Shown here piece after piece: positions 1-11,137 of a stretch of 56,237 bases of DNA. The notes below the pieces were generated by a model, which saw nothing but the letters and a program-made list of their open reading frames with translations, had not been told where the DNA came from and did not search any database. The DNA lies in the NCBI GenBank assembly GCA_025201765.1, contig MU623518.1:1-56237 (forward strand), given 5' to 3'. Position 1 is the first letter of the stretch. The number at the start of each line of letters is the position of its first letter. This DNA comes from Daldinia sp. FL1419. Lineage: Eukaryota > Ascomycota > Sordariomycetes > Xylariales > Hypoxylaceae. Position numbers and translations under genes: made by a program.

Positions 1-122
1 TTTTCCTTTTTTTTTTCAAAATTTTTTTAAAATTTTAATTTTTATTTTTTCATTTATTTTTTTTTTTTTTTTTTTTAAATTTTTTTATTTTTTTTTTTTT
101 TTTTTCTTTTTTTTATCCCCCC

Positions 123-154
<32 letters not shown>

Positions 155-197
155 TCCCTCCCTTTTCCTTTTCCTCTTTTCCTTTTCCCTTCTCCCC
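1..197. repeat. T/C-rich low-complexity end without a single G
   Basis: The first 197 bases are almost only T with some C and A, including long T runs and a run of about 14 C around 117-130. No G occurs before position 198. I see no coding or RNA signal. It may be an unreliable contig end or a degenerate low-complexity tract. Confidence 0.85.
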
Positions 198-278
198 GTT
201 TCGAACCAGGTTCCTCTTTTATACTCCTTTAAATCGCCGAGATATGCGTCTGCTAAACGTTGCCACCCCCCCCCTTAG

Positions 279-2600
279 CATGCGATCAGCTGCGCTCACT
301 TTTTGCTCACGTCCAGTTGGCATTGGGCAGCAGGCCCATACGATAGTCCTGAAACCACAGCGAACATTACAAAGCTACACGAACAACTCTTTGACCCGGA
401 CGTAGATGGCGGTGAGCCCATCTGGGAGGGCCATGCTGGTGCCGAGGTGGGATTCGATCTGGAGAAGGCTTTTTGGGGTATTCTAACTAATACCATGATG
501 AGTGGCACGAGTACCATACCTTCGCGACAAGTTAACACTTTGCCAATTATAGGAGAGGCAAATCCCTGGCCGGGCGCTGTTCCTCCCCGTGCGCCTGGGT
601 CAGTTAATTATCAATTCGTCCTGACGGGCGAGGCCCCCGTCGAGGCCTATGTAAATCCGATCCCCATCGACTACATGGCTCAATTTTTCACAGAGTCCTT
701 CTGGACCAACATTTATCCTGTTTGGGGCCCTGAGGTTTTCAAGCTTGGCTACAGGGATCGCCTCCTAAAGACCGTAATGAACCATACTTGGATATGGCCG
801 GCGATGGGTCAAGCCATATATAGCAAAGATGAATGGTGGTTTGTATCGTTCACGTATAAAACACTGTCCAGGAATAATTACGCCCTGTTAGGGGAGTATC
901 TAAAACAGAAGTCGTGGTACATAAGCCTACCTTTGATTTATCGACAACGTTGGATAGCCGAGTCGACTCAGTGGGACTCGGAAGTACTCATGCCCATGTT
1001 TACTTATATGATTGCCTTCCAGGACCGCGCCAACGAGGCCATCGAGCTTGATCGGATCATGAACTTGGATGATGACGGTCGGATCCAAGAGTTCACCAAC
1101 AAACAAAATGCCGCCATTCTCAAAGGCGCAACCCAAGACCAATTTCAGTCCTACTCGCAATTCGTCTCGGGTATACAGGAGGAGTGGGCTAAATACCCCT
1201 TTGAGGGTGGGCTCCTCTTGCGTGAGTTAATGAGAGTGCACAGAATTGTGATGCAAGATATCGCGTACCTTCAGCGTACCGTAATGGACTTCCTCAGCCT
1301 CGACAATCATGATCGAGGCTTTCTCTACACAAACAACGGCGCGGCGGATCAAGGGCCACTTGGGGCTGTATATCGGCACATGGAGGAGGTTAGTGTATGG
1401 CTCAAGAACATCATAGAGGTAGCGAACAAGTACAGCAATGCAACCGCGATTGCAGGACACGACGTAAGCCACGATTGGGTTATATGGGAATCACGTATGC
1501 GATCCTGTGATCTAGCCTATACGGACCTCATAGGCATGTTAGGGAATCCGAACCAGTGGGATCCTGATGACATTAGTTGGAAAAGACGCTTCGCCACGGT
1601 TCCGTCCTCCTACTGGGCGAGCCGCATGGATCGATTGCGTGTTCTCGCACACAAGGAGTACCTCAAGTTGGATCATCGTATCCGTGAGGTTTTTGACGAA
1701 TGCGAAGCGATCATGGAACGCAACCAGGGAGGAGTGGCTCTCCCTGTTCCATTCATGGACAGTGGGACTACCGAAGACGACCTACGACGGGCAGTAAGAG
1801 ATACAAAAGGCCTGGGCCGACCTGCGCCTCCGGATGGACGTTATAACTGGGCCGCGCCTGGCCCAACACCAAAGCCCAAAGTGAGGCCACGGCCGAATTT
1901 CACACCGATACCACCACTCAATCCTAGCCTCCCTCCATTACCTGACGTCCAATTCACACCCTCGGGTAAGCAAGATATAAAAGACGTTTTTGGCGTCCCG
2001 CGCGACCCTAAAGCGATAGGAACACACGCACCCAGGCGACTGGATATCACGCCCTCGTCTTTAGGAACCGGAAATCCCGGCGGTTCATCACAGGGCGAAG
2101 GCGGAGGTCAAGGCTACACGCGTTGGAACCAAGACCAAGACGGATCCGGCTTTATCCAATCAGCACAGAGGATGAACACCGTGGAAAACATCCAAGGGGC
2201 GGGGCCATTCTCCTTCGGCACGGGAGGACAGTTTCCTGTCGGGTCGGATGACACCATCTTTCAACGCAGGGACAATCCCCAGCAGACTATATTCCCTAAT
2301 CCGTACGCAGATTATACGATTACGACGGCCGATGTTACGGCTTACGAGCAACAACAGGCACAGAACCAACAGGCGCAGAACCAACAGGCGCAGAACCAAC
2401 AGGCGCAGAGCCAACAGGAGCAGCCCGACCAGCCACAAGCAAGCCAGCCATCGTATATGTGGGGGGACGTCTGGAGAGAAGCCCGAGCTACAGGTTTCGG
2501 GTCCGACGACGGGTCCGACGCCTCATCCCCCGGAGGCCAATCACCCGGAGGCCAGTCACCCGGAGGCCAGTCTCCCGGAGGCCAGCCTTCTGGAGTCTAA
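279..2600 (+). CDS. Protein of unknown function, 5' partial, with Gln-rich and Gly-Gln-Ser-Pro repeat tail
   Basis: I do not recognise the family. The reading frame is open from 279 to the stop at 2598-2600 (about 773 codons). It has no in-frame ATG near its beginning and a TAG at 276-278. That TAG is the end of a good intron 3' end: a TGCTAAAC branch-like site, a C-rich tract, then TTAG just before 279. So at least one upstream exon lies in or beyond the low-complexity left end. The first 500 or so residues are rich in Trp, Tyr and Phe and look globular, with no signal peptide or membrane helices visible. Residues after about 530 are Pro- and Gly-rich. Near the C-terminus come five NQQAQ-type units and four GGQSP units encoded by 15-bp DNA repeats. 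The family could be lineage-specific. Function unknown; I am confident it is coding because of the long open frame and balanced composition. Confidence 0.75.
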   Translation, partial: HAISCAHFLLTSSWHWAAGPYDSPETTANITKLHEQLFDPDVDGGEPIWEGHAGAEVGFDLEKAFWGILTNTMMSGTSTIPSRQVNTLPIIGEANPWPGAVPPRAPGSVNYQFVLTGEAPVEAYVNPIPIDYMAQFFTESFWTNIYPVWGPEVFKLGYRDRLLKTVMNHTWIWPAMGQAIYSKDEWWFVSFTYKTLSRNNYALLGEYLKQKSWYISLPLIYRQRWIAESTQWDSEVLMPMFTYMIAFQDRANEAIELDRIMNLDDDGRIQEFTNKQNAAILKGATQDQFQSYSQFVSGIQEEWAKYPFEGGLLLRELMRVHRIVMQDIAYLQRTVMDFLSLDNHDRGFLYTNNGAADQGPLGAVYRHMEEVSVWLKNIIEVANKYSNATAIAGHDVSHDWVIWESRMRSCDLAYTDLIGMLGNPNQWDPDDISWKRRFATVPSSYWASRMDRLRVLAHKEYLKLDHRIREVFDECEAIMERNQGGVALPVPFMDSGTTEDDLRRAVRDTKGLGRPAPPDGRYNWAAPGPTPKPKVRPRPNFTPIPPLNPSLPPLPDVQFTPSGKQDIKDVFGVPRDPKAIGTHAPRRLDITPSSLGTGNPGGSSQGEGGGQGYTRWNQDQDGSGFIQSAQRMNTVENIQGAGPFSFGTGGQFPVGSDDTIFQRRDNPQQTIFPNPYADYTITTADVTAYEQQQAQNQQAQNQQAQNQQAQSQQEQPDQPQASQPSYMWGDVWREARATGFGSDDGSDASSPGGQSPGGQSPGGQSPGGQPSGV
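2352..2426 (+). repeat. 15-bp coding tandem repeat, 5 units
   Basis: Five units close to CAACAGGCGCAGAAC encode NQQAQ-like pentapeptides in the tail of the unknown gene at 279-2600. The units differ by single substitutions, so the array is imperfect and probably variable in length between strains. Confidence 0.9.
2529..2588 (+). repeat. 15-bp coding tandem repeat, 4 units (GGQSP)
   Basis: Four units close to CCCGGAGGCCAGTCA encode a GGQSP-type pentapeptide repeat directly before the stop codon of the unknown gene. A degenerate fifth unit runs into the stop. Confidence 0.9.
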
Positions 2601-3217
2601 ACCCCTAAAGGCCCAACTCTCGGAGATTAACTTCCTGGACGCCTACCCCCTGGTTGGTTCCTGTAACTCTGTCTCAGTCCCGGTCTGATTCTTTAGCATA
2701 GGGATTGCCGAGATCCATCTCGTTCGGTGCCAGTGGGATCTTTGACTTTGTGTAGACTCTCTTGGCGTTGGTTGATGCTACGGACGGCGACGACGGGTGT
2801 TTGGGACGGAATGAGCTGGGTTGTAAAACCTTGCTTTGCCATCCGGGTTAATTAGGATACTTTGCTTTGCACATGTATAGAAATGACCCTTTATTCTTTA
2901 GTAGACTCCATATATCATTGCACTTTCAGTATTACTCGCATACACACAAATGATGAGGATAGAAACTCGACTTAACTGACCAAAGAATTGAAAGAATAAA
3001 TGTATACTTGGGTGTAGTATAAACTCTTCTGAAAAATCGTGGTGGGTAAGAGTATATCATATATACCTATATATATATATATATATACTTCTTTTTTATT
3101 ACTGATGAATCAAGGCCTCCAGTGTGTACATGGCTTGGCCCTGCTACGGTGGTACACGTAATATTCTGCTACCTGACTAGCCTGACGAAAATAATGACTT
3201 TGAAGCTTTATCGTACC
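2601..3217. other. Intergenic, convergent 3' ends, with TA microsatellite
   Basis: This lies between the unknown + gene and the sirtuin on the - strand. The only structure I see is a (TA)n run at about 3068-3087. No further coding signal. Confidence 0.6.
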
Positions 3218-6211
3218 TCATCTTGAATATTTTAGTCCTTCAAGTACCTGGGCTCCTTCTAGAGCTTCTTGCTGGGCCAATTCCCATCGTAGCTGATCTG
3301 ACGGGCTAGGCGGTTTATCGCAAGCACTTACGCTGGATTCTTTAGGTGGCCTTCTATAATTCGTCGTCTCGTATCGCAACTTAACAAGCGGGTCGCTGAA
3401 TAGCATTGGGCACGTCGTCTGGCGCATCGCAAATATCTGAGGTCGCGCTAATGGTGGCAGGTCAGCTAGTGGACTGCGTGGCGATACATTCAAACTTGGT
3501 TCCAGAGGTCTGATCTTCGCGGGAGGTGAACGCTCCCATCCGGGGTGGAAAGGAGGTAAAATCGGACCTTTAGAGGGAAGCGCCCTACAGTTTGCTGGCG
3601 CGGCCAATTCGTTTTCAAGGCCATCTTCTCCTAGATCGTAAACTGGCGTGGGGAGCGGACGTGGAGCTTTTTTAACTCGCGAAACCGTTTCACCTACTGG
3701 AACTCCCTCGATAATCTTTCGTTTACGCCGTCGAGGATGAATCTTGACAGCGGCCGTTATAGAGCTGGGCGGTATATAAGAAGGTGTTGCACTCCCCCTC
3801 TGTAGCGTTGTGCTGCGGTTTAATTCTGCTAATCTGACCGGGGTTGGCGATTTACCAGAGCGGGCAAGCTCTTGGGCAGCTTTTGCGTATTGCTTTCGAC
3901 TATCGCAGTTGGCTAAGAAATTAGATTGCATGACAGGCCCGGGCTTGGCCACTTGGTCGATTTCTGGCTTGGTTGAGCTGACGAACGCTGCCGGTGCGGA
4001 CTTTCTGCTTCTCTTTGTTTTAGTAGCCTGGGCGGTGGTCTGGGATCTTGGGGCGGTAAGACTTGGATTAGGAGGGGGAACAGATGGCGAAGGTTGTCGA
4101 GGAAGTGTATATCCGAGATTATCAAAGGGACGGTCACCAATCTTGGCTAGGGTTTGAAATATCTCCCAAACCACGTATGCGCCACATTGATAATCGTTTC
4201 TCATGGAGGATGGGTTTTTAGGTGGTGGTCGAGCCTTGGTAAATTCAATTGTATGCCGCCTCTTCTCACTCAACTTCTCCCGCTTCTTCTCGGCCTCTTC
4301 GCGCTTCTTGGATATAGTTTCTCTTTTCTTCTCAGCTAGGGCCTCGCGTCTTTGTTTTTCGGATTGAAGAATCTCGTCGGGGGATAGCCATAGGTGTGGC
4401 TTCCTGTCTTTCAAGTCGTTGACCCAGGCATCGCAATCCCACTCGATCCAATAATCAATGATATCACCCCAGGCGCTATCGGATGGCCTTGTCAAATTAA
4501 TAAATATCACTTTGCCCCCCTTATTATGCACCGCTTTGGCAAATTCTTTAACCATTACCTTTAGGCCGTGCACCTTGAGGCTGGTCCCCAATATTAATAG
4601 GAGATCAGGGCCGACGGAAAGATCGTGCTGGACTATGGGGGATATAAGATCGGACTGCGGATGCTCTTCTCCATAGAGAACAATGTCTGGCCTTAGCTTG
4701 CCGACGCCTAGAGCTCTCTTCCCCTTTTCTTGGCGCGCAGCGGTTGCTCCTGCGCAGTGAGGGCATTCGGGCTGTTCTCCTAGCATTGTGCAGGATTCTC
4801 GGCCGTCTTCATCCCAGTCACAGAGTTTCCCGCATACGAAGCAGCGAAGAGCATGTAGAGAGCCATGGAGGAACACACATTCGACACCTCTATCCTGAGC
4901 TAATATCGAACGGGTAGCGTCTCGCCCGGAGGCCTCGGTACCCTGTAAGGCTTGCCCAGTATCTGTGCCGAGGCCATCCTCGTCCTTTGGTGCCTCTAGG
5001 TTTTCCTTGGAATCTTTTTCTCGATATACCAATTGTTGCTTGGCAGACTTCCTCCTTCGATTACCGGCACCACTTTTTAGGTCTGTAGAAAGACCAATCT
5101 TCTTTTCAATTTCGTCGATATTCTGCGTATATACTCTGGCTAATTTGCCAACGTCACGTAGCTGCGCAATAAAGCGGTGAGTGGTCGTTGGTTCGACTTC
5201 CTTTACCTTTTGCCTTAGTGTGGTAGCGAAACGATAAAACACGGATGTTTTCAGTGGATCTGCCCAGATATTACAGTCGAATAAGTCCCGACCTTTCATA
5301 TTACGGAGGCTTGAATTGGAGGTCTGGGAGGACAGAATGTCCAAGGAATTATTCGTGTCTTCTGCGTCCGACGTCTCGGAATTTTCTGTACTTTCTCGCG
5401 AACTACTATCGGTGGATGAGTTCATATTTTCGTAAGGGTCAAAGAGAATGGGTGGCGGTGAAGAAAGGGGGGATGAGCTGAATGTTTTCCCTAGAATATT
5501 TTTCGGCGTAGTGCCCCTCGTCTGGACACTCCGAGAGCCCCGTCCTACGTAGCGAATTGAGTTGTCGGTCTGAGATGAGGTCCTCGACAATCGAGAGCCT
5601 GGGAATAATGAATCTTGAGATGTAGAAGATTGCGCGGAATATTGAGAAATATGTCGGGGTAATGATGGCCGAGGCCCGGATTGGGATCTAGTAAGACGCT
5701 GCAAAGATATTTCGGAAGTCACTATATCTTGCCTAACAGAAACATCTCTTGTAGGTCGGAGGAGGGTTTTCGGATCTCGACCAGCGCCATTAACAAACGA
5801 TTTTGCTTTAACCTGGACCGTAGGATCCCCTGGAAGATCTGCCGCTTCTGCAAGCTGACGCTGTCCCGTTAGTCCTTCAGCTGTACGTGATGATATTCTT
5901 CGTTTTTTGGTCGGACGTCCGCTTATAGCAAAATCAACGGCCTGCCCTTCATTTTCTTTGCCACTACCGGCCTCCGCGCGTTCGAATTGGGCTTGAATGA
6001 GCGAATAGAGCCCATTTTCGGAACGAAAATCCTACACGACTAATTAGTATCCGGGTGTCTAGGTAAATATAGTATAGAACCGTACTGGGATGCCAGAATT
6101 GGTGCTTATTCCAGCACCGGTGATTATAACGACCCTTTTAGCTTTTACGAGCGAGTTGGCGACGTGTTGAAGCAATTCCGAAGAGGTGGGCGTGACCTGG
6201 AGTATCGTCAT
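3218..6211 (-). CDS. Sirtuin (SIR2 family, Hst3/Hst4-type NAD-dependent histone deacetylase)
   Basis: The predicted protein has 979 residues in two exons: 6211-6086 and 6031-3218. The intron (donor GTACGG, branch CTAAT, acceptor GTGTAG) is phase 0 and splits the signature exactly at GIP|DFRS. Visible sirtuin motifs, in order: GAGISTNSGIPDFRS at residues 32-46 (NAD binding); TQNID near residue 340; the catalytic His in FLHGSLHALRC; a CxxC...CxxC zinc site (CFVCGKLC and CPHC); and LLLILGTSLKV and IFINLTRPS of the Rossmann core. A long Ser-rich, low-complexity insert of about 200 residues lies between DFRS and the rest of the core, and a second insert between TQNID and the catalytic His. The C-terminus adds about 400 residues: a Lys/Glu/Arg coiled-coil-like stretch, then a basic Pro/Ser-rich tail. 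Large inserts and tails are known in the Hst3/Hst4 class, which removes acetyl from histone H3 Lys56. Subclass assignment is inference; sirtuin identity is firm. Confidence 0.92.
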
Positions 6212-7401
6212 GCTGATTGTTCAAGGCCGGAACGTCCGAGGCCAATCGCAAATTCGATAAGGGTTGCTATTTAGGAAGCGCGTAAGGGAGTCATCGCGTG
6301 ATAACAAATTATAAGACTTGCAATTTAACACGCATCAGCGAGTTCGTCGTTTATTGTTCCGAGGCTTCAGGGCGAGCGCATAAGTAGAAACTAAGGGTGA
6401 AGACGCGTCGACGCGCGCGTACGGATAGGTCGAGCCGCTAAAAGGTCAACCTTGATCTCTGTATTAGATAAAGACAATGGGACATGGGTTATTGGATTGA
6501 AGAGACGCGGTATAACAACTTGTAGTAAGTTAGGAGTCGGAAAGATGTCAATCGTATACAAAACGAAAACATAGAAGTAAAAAAGTACACGGGATCTATT
6601 CGGATAACCGAGCGCGATCTCGGGACACAACAACGGCGGGAAAAAGGTACAAATATGGGGACACGGGATTTATGAGGCGTAGAAGGCGAAGTTAGATCGG
6701 AAATGGTTGAAAGAGGAGTAAAAAGATGTAGGTAGAAGTAGAAGTAGAAGCAGATAAGTATAAACTAAGTTACGAAGTTTAGAGGTTTAGAGGTTTTAAG
6801 AGGTTGAGAGGTACTAACTCAAAAATGCAGTACAAGATGTACGAACGGGTACACGAGGTCAGCACACACTTGCAATAGAGTATAAGTACTTATTATCTAA
6901 CTAGTTAACTAGTTACCTAACGTTTAAGTATAGGTAGGTAGGTATTGGGTTAGAATGTACCTGGTGGAAGTAACCTAGTACATGTGGTTTGCAACCTTAT
7001 TGCCTGCATGCGTCTACACTCAAGTGCTGCATTAAAATAAGATATGATACATTGTACATTATGTGTAACAAAGCGCGAACCATCTTTAGCTGATGTGGAG
7101 TCGGTAAACAGTCAATGAAGCTGACTGGAGAGGTGGCAGTAACGCGTACTAGCATCGAAGTTGCTAAATTACCTAATTCTATGCTGCCAAATTTACCCCA
7201 CTAGTTTTAATGCATTATACACAATCAGAAAGCGGAAATGCGGGAACTATACTTTTAGCTGGATATCTCTTCGTATGTACACGCATCCACAACTCCAAGA
7301 CCAAAGTAGAGTTAAGAAACTTTGGAAAAATCAACATCCATTTTCGCGCTATCCAGCTCGAGTGCCAAGAACCAAAATCGACCAACCCTCGAGGAGTCTT
7401 A
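6212..7401. other. Intergenic stretch with simple repeats
   Basis: This holds the promoter side of the sirtuin and the 3' flank of the sedolisin. It contains short purine-rich repeats (AGAAGT and AGAGGTTT units near 6725-6805), CTAACTAGTTAACTAGTTA near 6898 and TAGGTAGGTAGGTA near 6930. Short open frames here show no family resemblance and I do not call genes. Confidence 0.55.
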
Positions 7402-9272
7402 TCATCCCAACACATCTAGTAATTTCTTAAAGTCACCCACAGATCCTAGGCCCGTTACGCAATCGTACCCTTCTACACTCTCCCATCCAGGTTCTTTAGT
7501 ATCTCCAAACACACAATTCTGGCTAACACCAGTTGTGATGTCTTGTAACGCTTCCCGGACGGGCTGCGAATATAACGCCGGGTTGAGCCATCCAGTGCTA
7601 TTCTTTCCAGACCTCAATCTCGAATCATTAATAAGTGCCACCAGAGCGGCTACCACTGGTGTACTAGCACTCGTTCCGAGTACGTCGGTCTGGTAACCCC
7701 CTACTTGGATAACGTAGTTGGTACCGGTAGCGCTGATGTCTGGGAACGCCCTCCCAGATGCGTTATACAATCCCCTATGGGACCCGTTGAGGGTAGATAT
7801 ATACTGGTCCACTACGCCATTCTGCCACTCTGGCCTGGCGAAGTAGTTGCTGAAGCCACCGGTACTGAAGTCAGCTCCCTCCAAAGGTAAAGTGTTTTCC
7901 GTCGCGCCCACGGCCGTGACGTATGGACAACTAGCCGGGAACGTGGGGAGGAATATCTTGCGCCTTCGACCGTCGTTGCTGTAACATTGGTTTTGTCCGA
8001 TACCGCCGGCGCCACCATCGCCGGAGCCAGAGAGGACTGTAGTGCCTCGAGCCGCAAGAATGGCAAGAAGGTCACACACACGAGCAGCATCTATTAGTGG
8101 CGATTGTCAGCAGTGGCACCAAAATACTGATAAGCAGCACCCAACTGATCCCGGTAATGGCAAAGAAAATCATATCACCTACACGGGGCCGGTACGGATT
8201 GCTCATCGTCCGCATAAGAAATACTCATCACGTGCGGTATTTCTTCGTCTTTGAGGTCAAGAAGGTACTGAAAGAATTCCAGGTACGGTTCATTATCGCT
8301 CCTGTTCGATGGCATCAGGTTTCCCTCTCGATCAACCTTTTCTCCTCGCCCTCCCGCTGAATAATAGATCACGTTCGCCGGGTAGGCTAGGGCCATGGCG
8401 TATTCTACGTCTAGGCTAGCTTCTAGCCCCGCTCTCGATTCCGGTTCATTCGGCTGGGGATTCGTGCCATTATTTAACGTAACTACTGTGAAATTATAAT
8501 TCAATGGGCCGAGTTCCGGTGAGTATCTGCCGAGAAATTCGGAAACATCATCGTATTTGATCCACTGCTCAAGAAAACCGGCTATTCCGAACCGAACGGG
8601 GGATTCTGTAGGCGTATTGGTATCCGCATATGTCACGTTATAAAGCTTCTTGAGACACGCCGGAGTGACACCGGATGGGCAAGGCTGGTCGTCGCCACTC
8701 GTCTTCAAGGCTGTTTTTCGAGAAGGACGGTGCTTGAGCCTAGATTGAGGTGGCGGCATGAAGTTAGAGATCGGATGGATGAATTCGACATTCCCGTCAA
8801 GGATCCGAGGCAGTGCGTAAGATTGAGCGCGCATGAATGGCGAAGAATCCTGGAAGGCATAATATCCTAGGTTGGTGCGAAGGATCCTGTTCACTTCTGC
8901 GGCGGTTGAGGTAAACTTCACCATCGAACCTTCGTTGGTTATATTTGTAATTCCATTCGACTTGAGCCATGAACGAACCAAATTCAGCGTCTTCCTATCG
9001 GGGGCTTGGTAGACTTTCGCCTCATCCCTGGTGATGTGGTGTCCATATTCGGCGTGTTGCGGATCACTGATACGATTGAGGCGAGCTCTCAGTTCGTTGA
9101 TCCTAGGTTGTTTTAGTGCAATCGACAATTGTATTGTTTCCTCTGCCTTTGCCGATTTCTCAAACCTCCAACCCGCGGGGAGATTTGTGACAATCTCCCG
9201 AGTGACGAGCGCTTCTGCCACCACATGGCTTGTCCAGGCCCAGATTAGAGCGCCCACGAGTGTCACTCTCAT
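7402..9272 (-). CDS. Secreted sedolisin (peptidase S53, tripeptidyl-peptidase type)
   Basis: The predicted preproprotein has 592 residues in two exons: 9272-8183 and 8090-7402. The donor GTAGGT and acceptor CCACTAATAG restore the family-typical join SVPAPYAARVCDLL. Residues 1-20 form a signal peptide. A pro-kumamolisin-type prodomain follows, including the stretch around HAEYGHHITRDE. The catalytic domain begins near residue 200. The Glu and Asp of the catalytic triad sit in GLEASLDVEY, the oxyanion Asp in SGSGDGGAGG and the nucleophile Ser in GTSASTP. The C-terminus keeps the GWDxxTGLG-like segment (here YDCVTGLGSV) that carries the calcium site in this family. Several NxT/S sites suit a secreted glycoprotein. 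Enzymes of this family are acid endopeptidases or release tripeptides from N-termini; which one cannot be told from sequence alone. Confidence 0.95.
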
Positions 9273-9405
9273 GGTAAATTTACCTCAAGAATTGAATAGG
9301 AGCTGGGTCAAAGGAATGAAACAGCTCTATTCAACGAAACTACGGACCCCGCCTTAATTACGAAGAGAAAAGAGGCTCTCCCGCCCCCCTCGAACAAACA
9401 TTTTA

Positions 9406-9444
<39 letters not shown>

Positions 9445-9955
9445 TTAAAGGCCTGTCACCTCTAGGTAAAGCTCAACGACTCTGACTGCGCGTGCTCATT
9501 ATCCAAGTAGAGTCTCGCTTAATACAGATTATGCTAATATACAGCCGGTTTAGCCGGGGTGGGCGTTGCATAGGTTGGTAAATATAGCGAGTGGCCGGAG
9601 CTTCCTGGTTCCATTCTGGACTTCCCATGGACGCATTTCTAGAATTATATTAACGGGATTAATAGATTCTAGTTATTGGCCAAGCTTATAATAGAAGTGG
9701 CGTCATGCAACTACTATGCGTAGAGTAGAGAATGGATCACTTTGGGGGATCTGGCCTACCAATACCCTGCTCGCCTAGCAGACTAGAACGCGTAAATAGC
9801 ACGATATGAGGGAGCAGTTCAGGTAGTTATCTCGGGTTACAGTGGCGTCTATTTTTAACAGTTCTCAAGATAGAGTAACGTTTACAGCACTAAACCTCTA
9901 CATATGGATATATCCTTCTTAATGGAGACCATCCTATTTTCTAGCAACAGGAAAC
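9273..9955. other. Intergenic with 33-nt poly(A) tract
   Basis: This is the upstream flank of the sedolisin and the 3' flank of the SDR. A run of 33 A at 9409-9441 lies about 140 bp upstream of the sedolisin start codon. Read on the sedolisin strand it is an upstream poly(dT) tract. No coding signal otherwise. Confidence 0.6.
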
Positions 9956-11137
9956 TCACTCCAAACTGAACTTCTCACCGACTAAATCTTCACTCAAGCT
10001 CCAAAGGCGTTGGGCTATATTTGGATCCTTGGCGAAGTCCGCGCAGGGAAAGAATTGACAATCGGATAAATAGAGGCCGCCGCGAGCTAGGACGGCGCGT
10101 TAGAAGATCAACATGGCTAACTAGTTAACGGAGTCTCTTACCATTTAACGCTGGGTCTAATGCCGCGACGAGGGTTGTCGACGCGCCTTGGTCGCAGTTT
10201 TTCCAGAACGTGGATGTCTTCGCAATAGTGTCGGCCATCTCCGCGTCGTGATCGCGACCAAGCTGGGTATCTACGCCTGTGCCAAAAGTTAGTCGTTTCG
10301 TTGGTAGTTAGGGGATAGAGGGTTATGTTCTACCGCCCGGATGTACGGCGTACGACATAATCCCATCCGCTTGTAAATGTTCTTGGAGGAAAAGCGTGAA
10401 TAAGATATTAGCCGTTTTGCTCTGGGCATACGCAATGGTAGGCATGTAACCATCTTCTTGAACCCTTCCGAAGACAGGCGGAAGAGGAGAGAATGGCTTC
10501 TCTTCTTCAGGTACCTCCTTATTCTCTATATTGTAGTCGTGAAATCGAATGGTAGATAACCGATGCCCGTGGCTAGACAAGTTGACGATTCGAGTCGCTC
10601 CGGCGGGTGACTGCTTGGCTGCTTCTTTCAATAGGGGCAGCATGAGCTTCGTGAATAGGAATGGGCCGATGTGATTCGCGCCAAATTGCATCTCAATCCC
10701 TTCCTCCGTCCAGCGACGAGAGTTATAAGTAGCACCAGCATTGTTTATTAGGATATCCAGCTTTGAGATGATACCGGTGACCTCGGCAGCTGCTTTTCGA
10801 ATTGAGGCTTGCGATGCCAGGTTTATAATGACTACTCGTACGTCAACCTCCGGATATAATTCACGGATTTTTAATGCTACACTGTCCAGCTTTTCTTTCG
10901 TTCTCGAGACCAGAATCAGGTTAGCAGGCTGTTGAGATGCGAAGGCGATAGCGGTGCCTTCGCCAACACCTGCTGGTGCCACACCCGTGATCAAGACTTT
11001 GCGTATCCGTCAGAGCTACAAGGGATTCCAAGGGGAAGAGAAGTACACTTACCATTCTTGCCTTTGATATGCTGTGAATATGATTTCGCAACCTCTATTC
11101 CGGAAGTCTTCTCTCCCCAGTCTGAGTTCGACGTCAT
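9956..11137 (-). CDS. Short-chain dehydrogenase/reductase (retinol-dehydrogenase-like SDR)
   Basis: Four exons (11137-11053, 10996-10334, 10276-10142, 10086-9956) give 337 residues. All three introns have good GT..AG ends and keep frame. The N-terminus holds the Rossmann nucleotide-binding motif as TGVAPAGVGEG, a variant of TGxxxGIG. NNAG follows in ILINNAGATYN. The active site shows NLSSHGHRL and the YAQSK pair (YxxxK). Then comes YAVHPGGVDTQLG and a C-terminal GGLYLSDCQF segment common in RDH-like fungal SDRs. It should be a soluble NAD(P)H-dependent oxidoreductase. The start was chosen because the first exon MTSNSDWGEKTSG joins cleanly to the Rossmann strand. It shares a promoter region with the FAD monooxygenase at 11958, which suggests joint regulation. 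The substrate is unknown. Confidence 0.92.

Noticed and set aside
185..275. Possible tRNA on the - strand with a GGTTCGAAAC string
   Set aside because: The upstream part does not give an acceptor or D stem, and the region is next to low-complexity sequence.
2248..2688. Second open frame across the tail of the unknown gene
   Set aside because: It is a shadow of the 15-bp coding repeats in another frame; the 279-2600 frame is much longer and better balanced.
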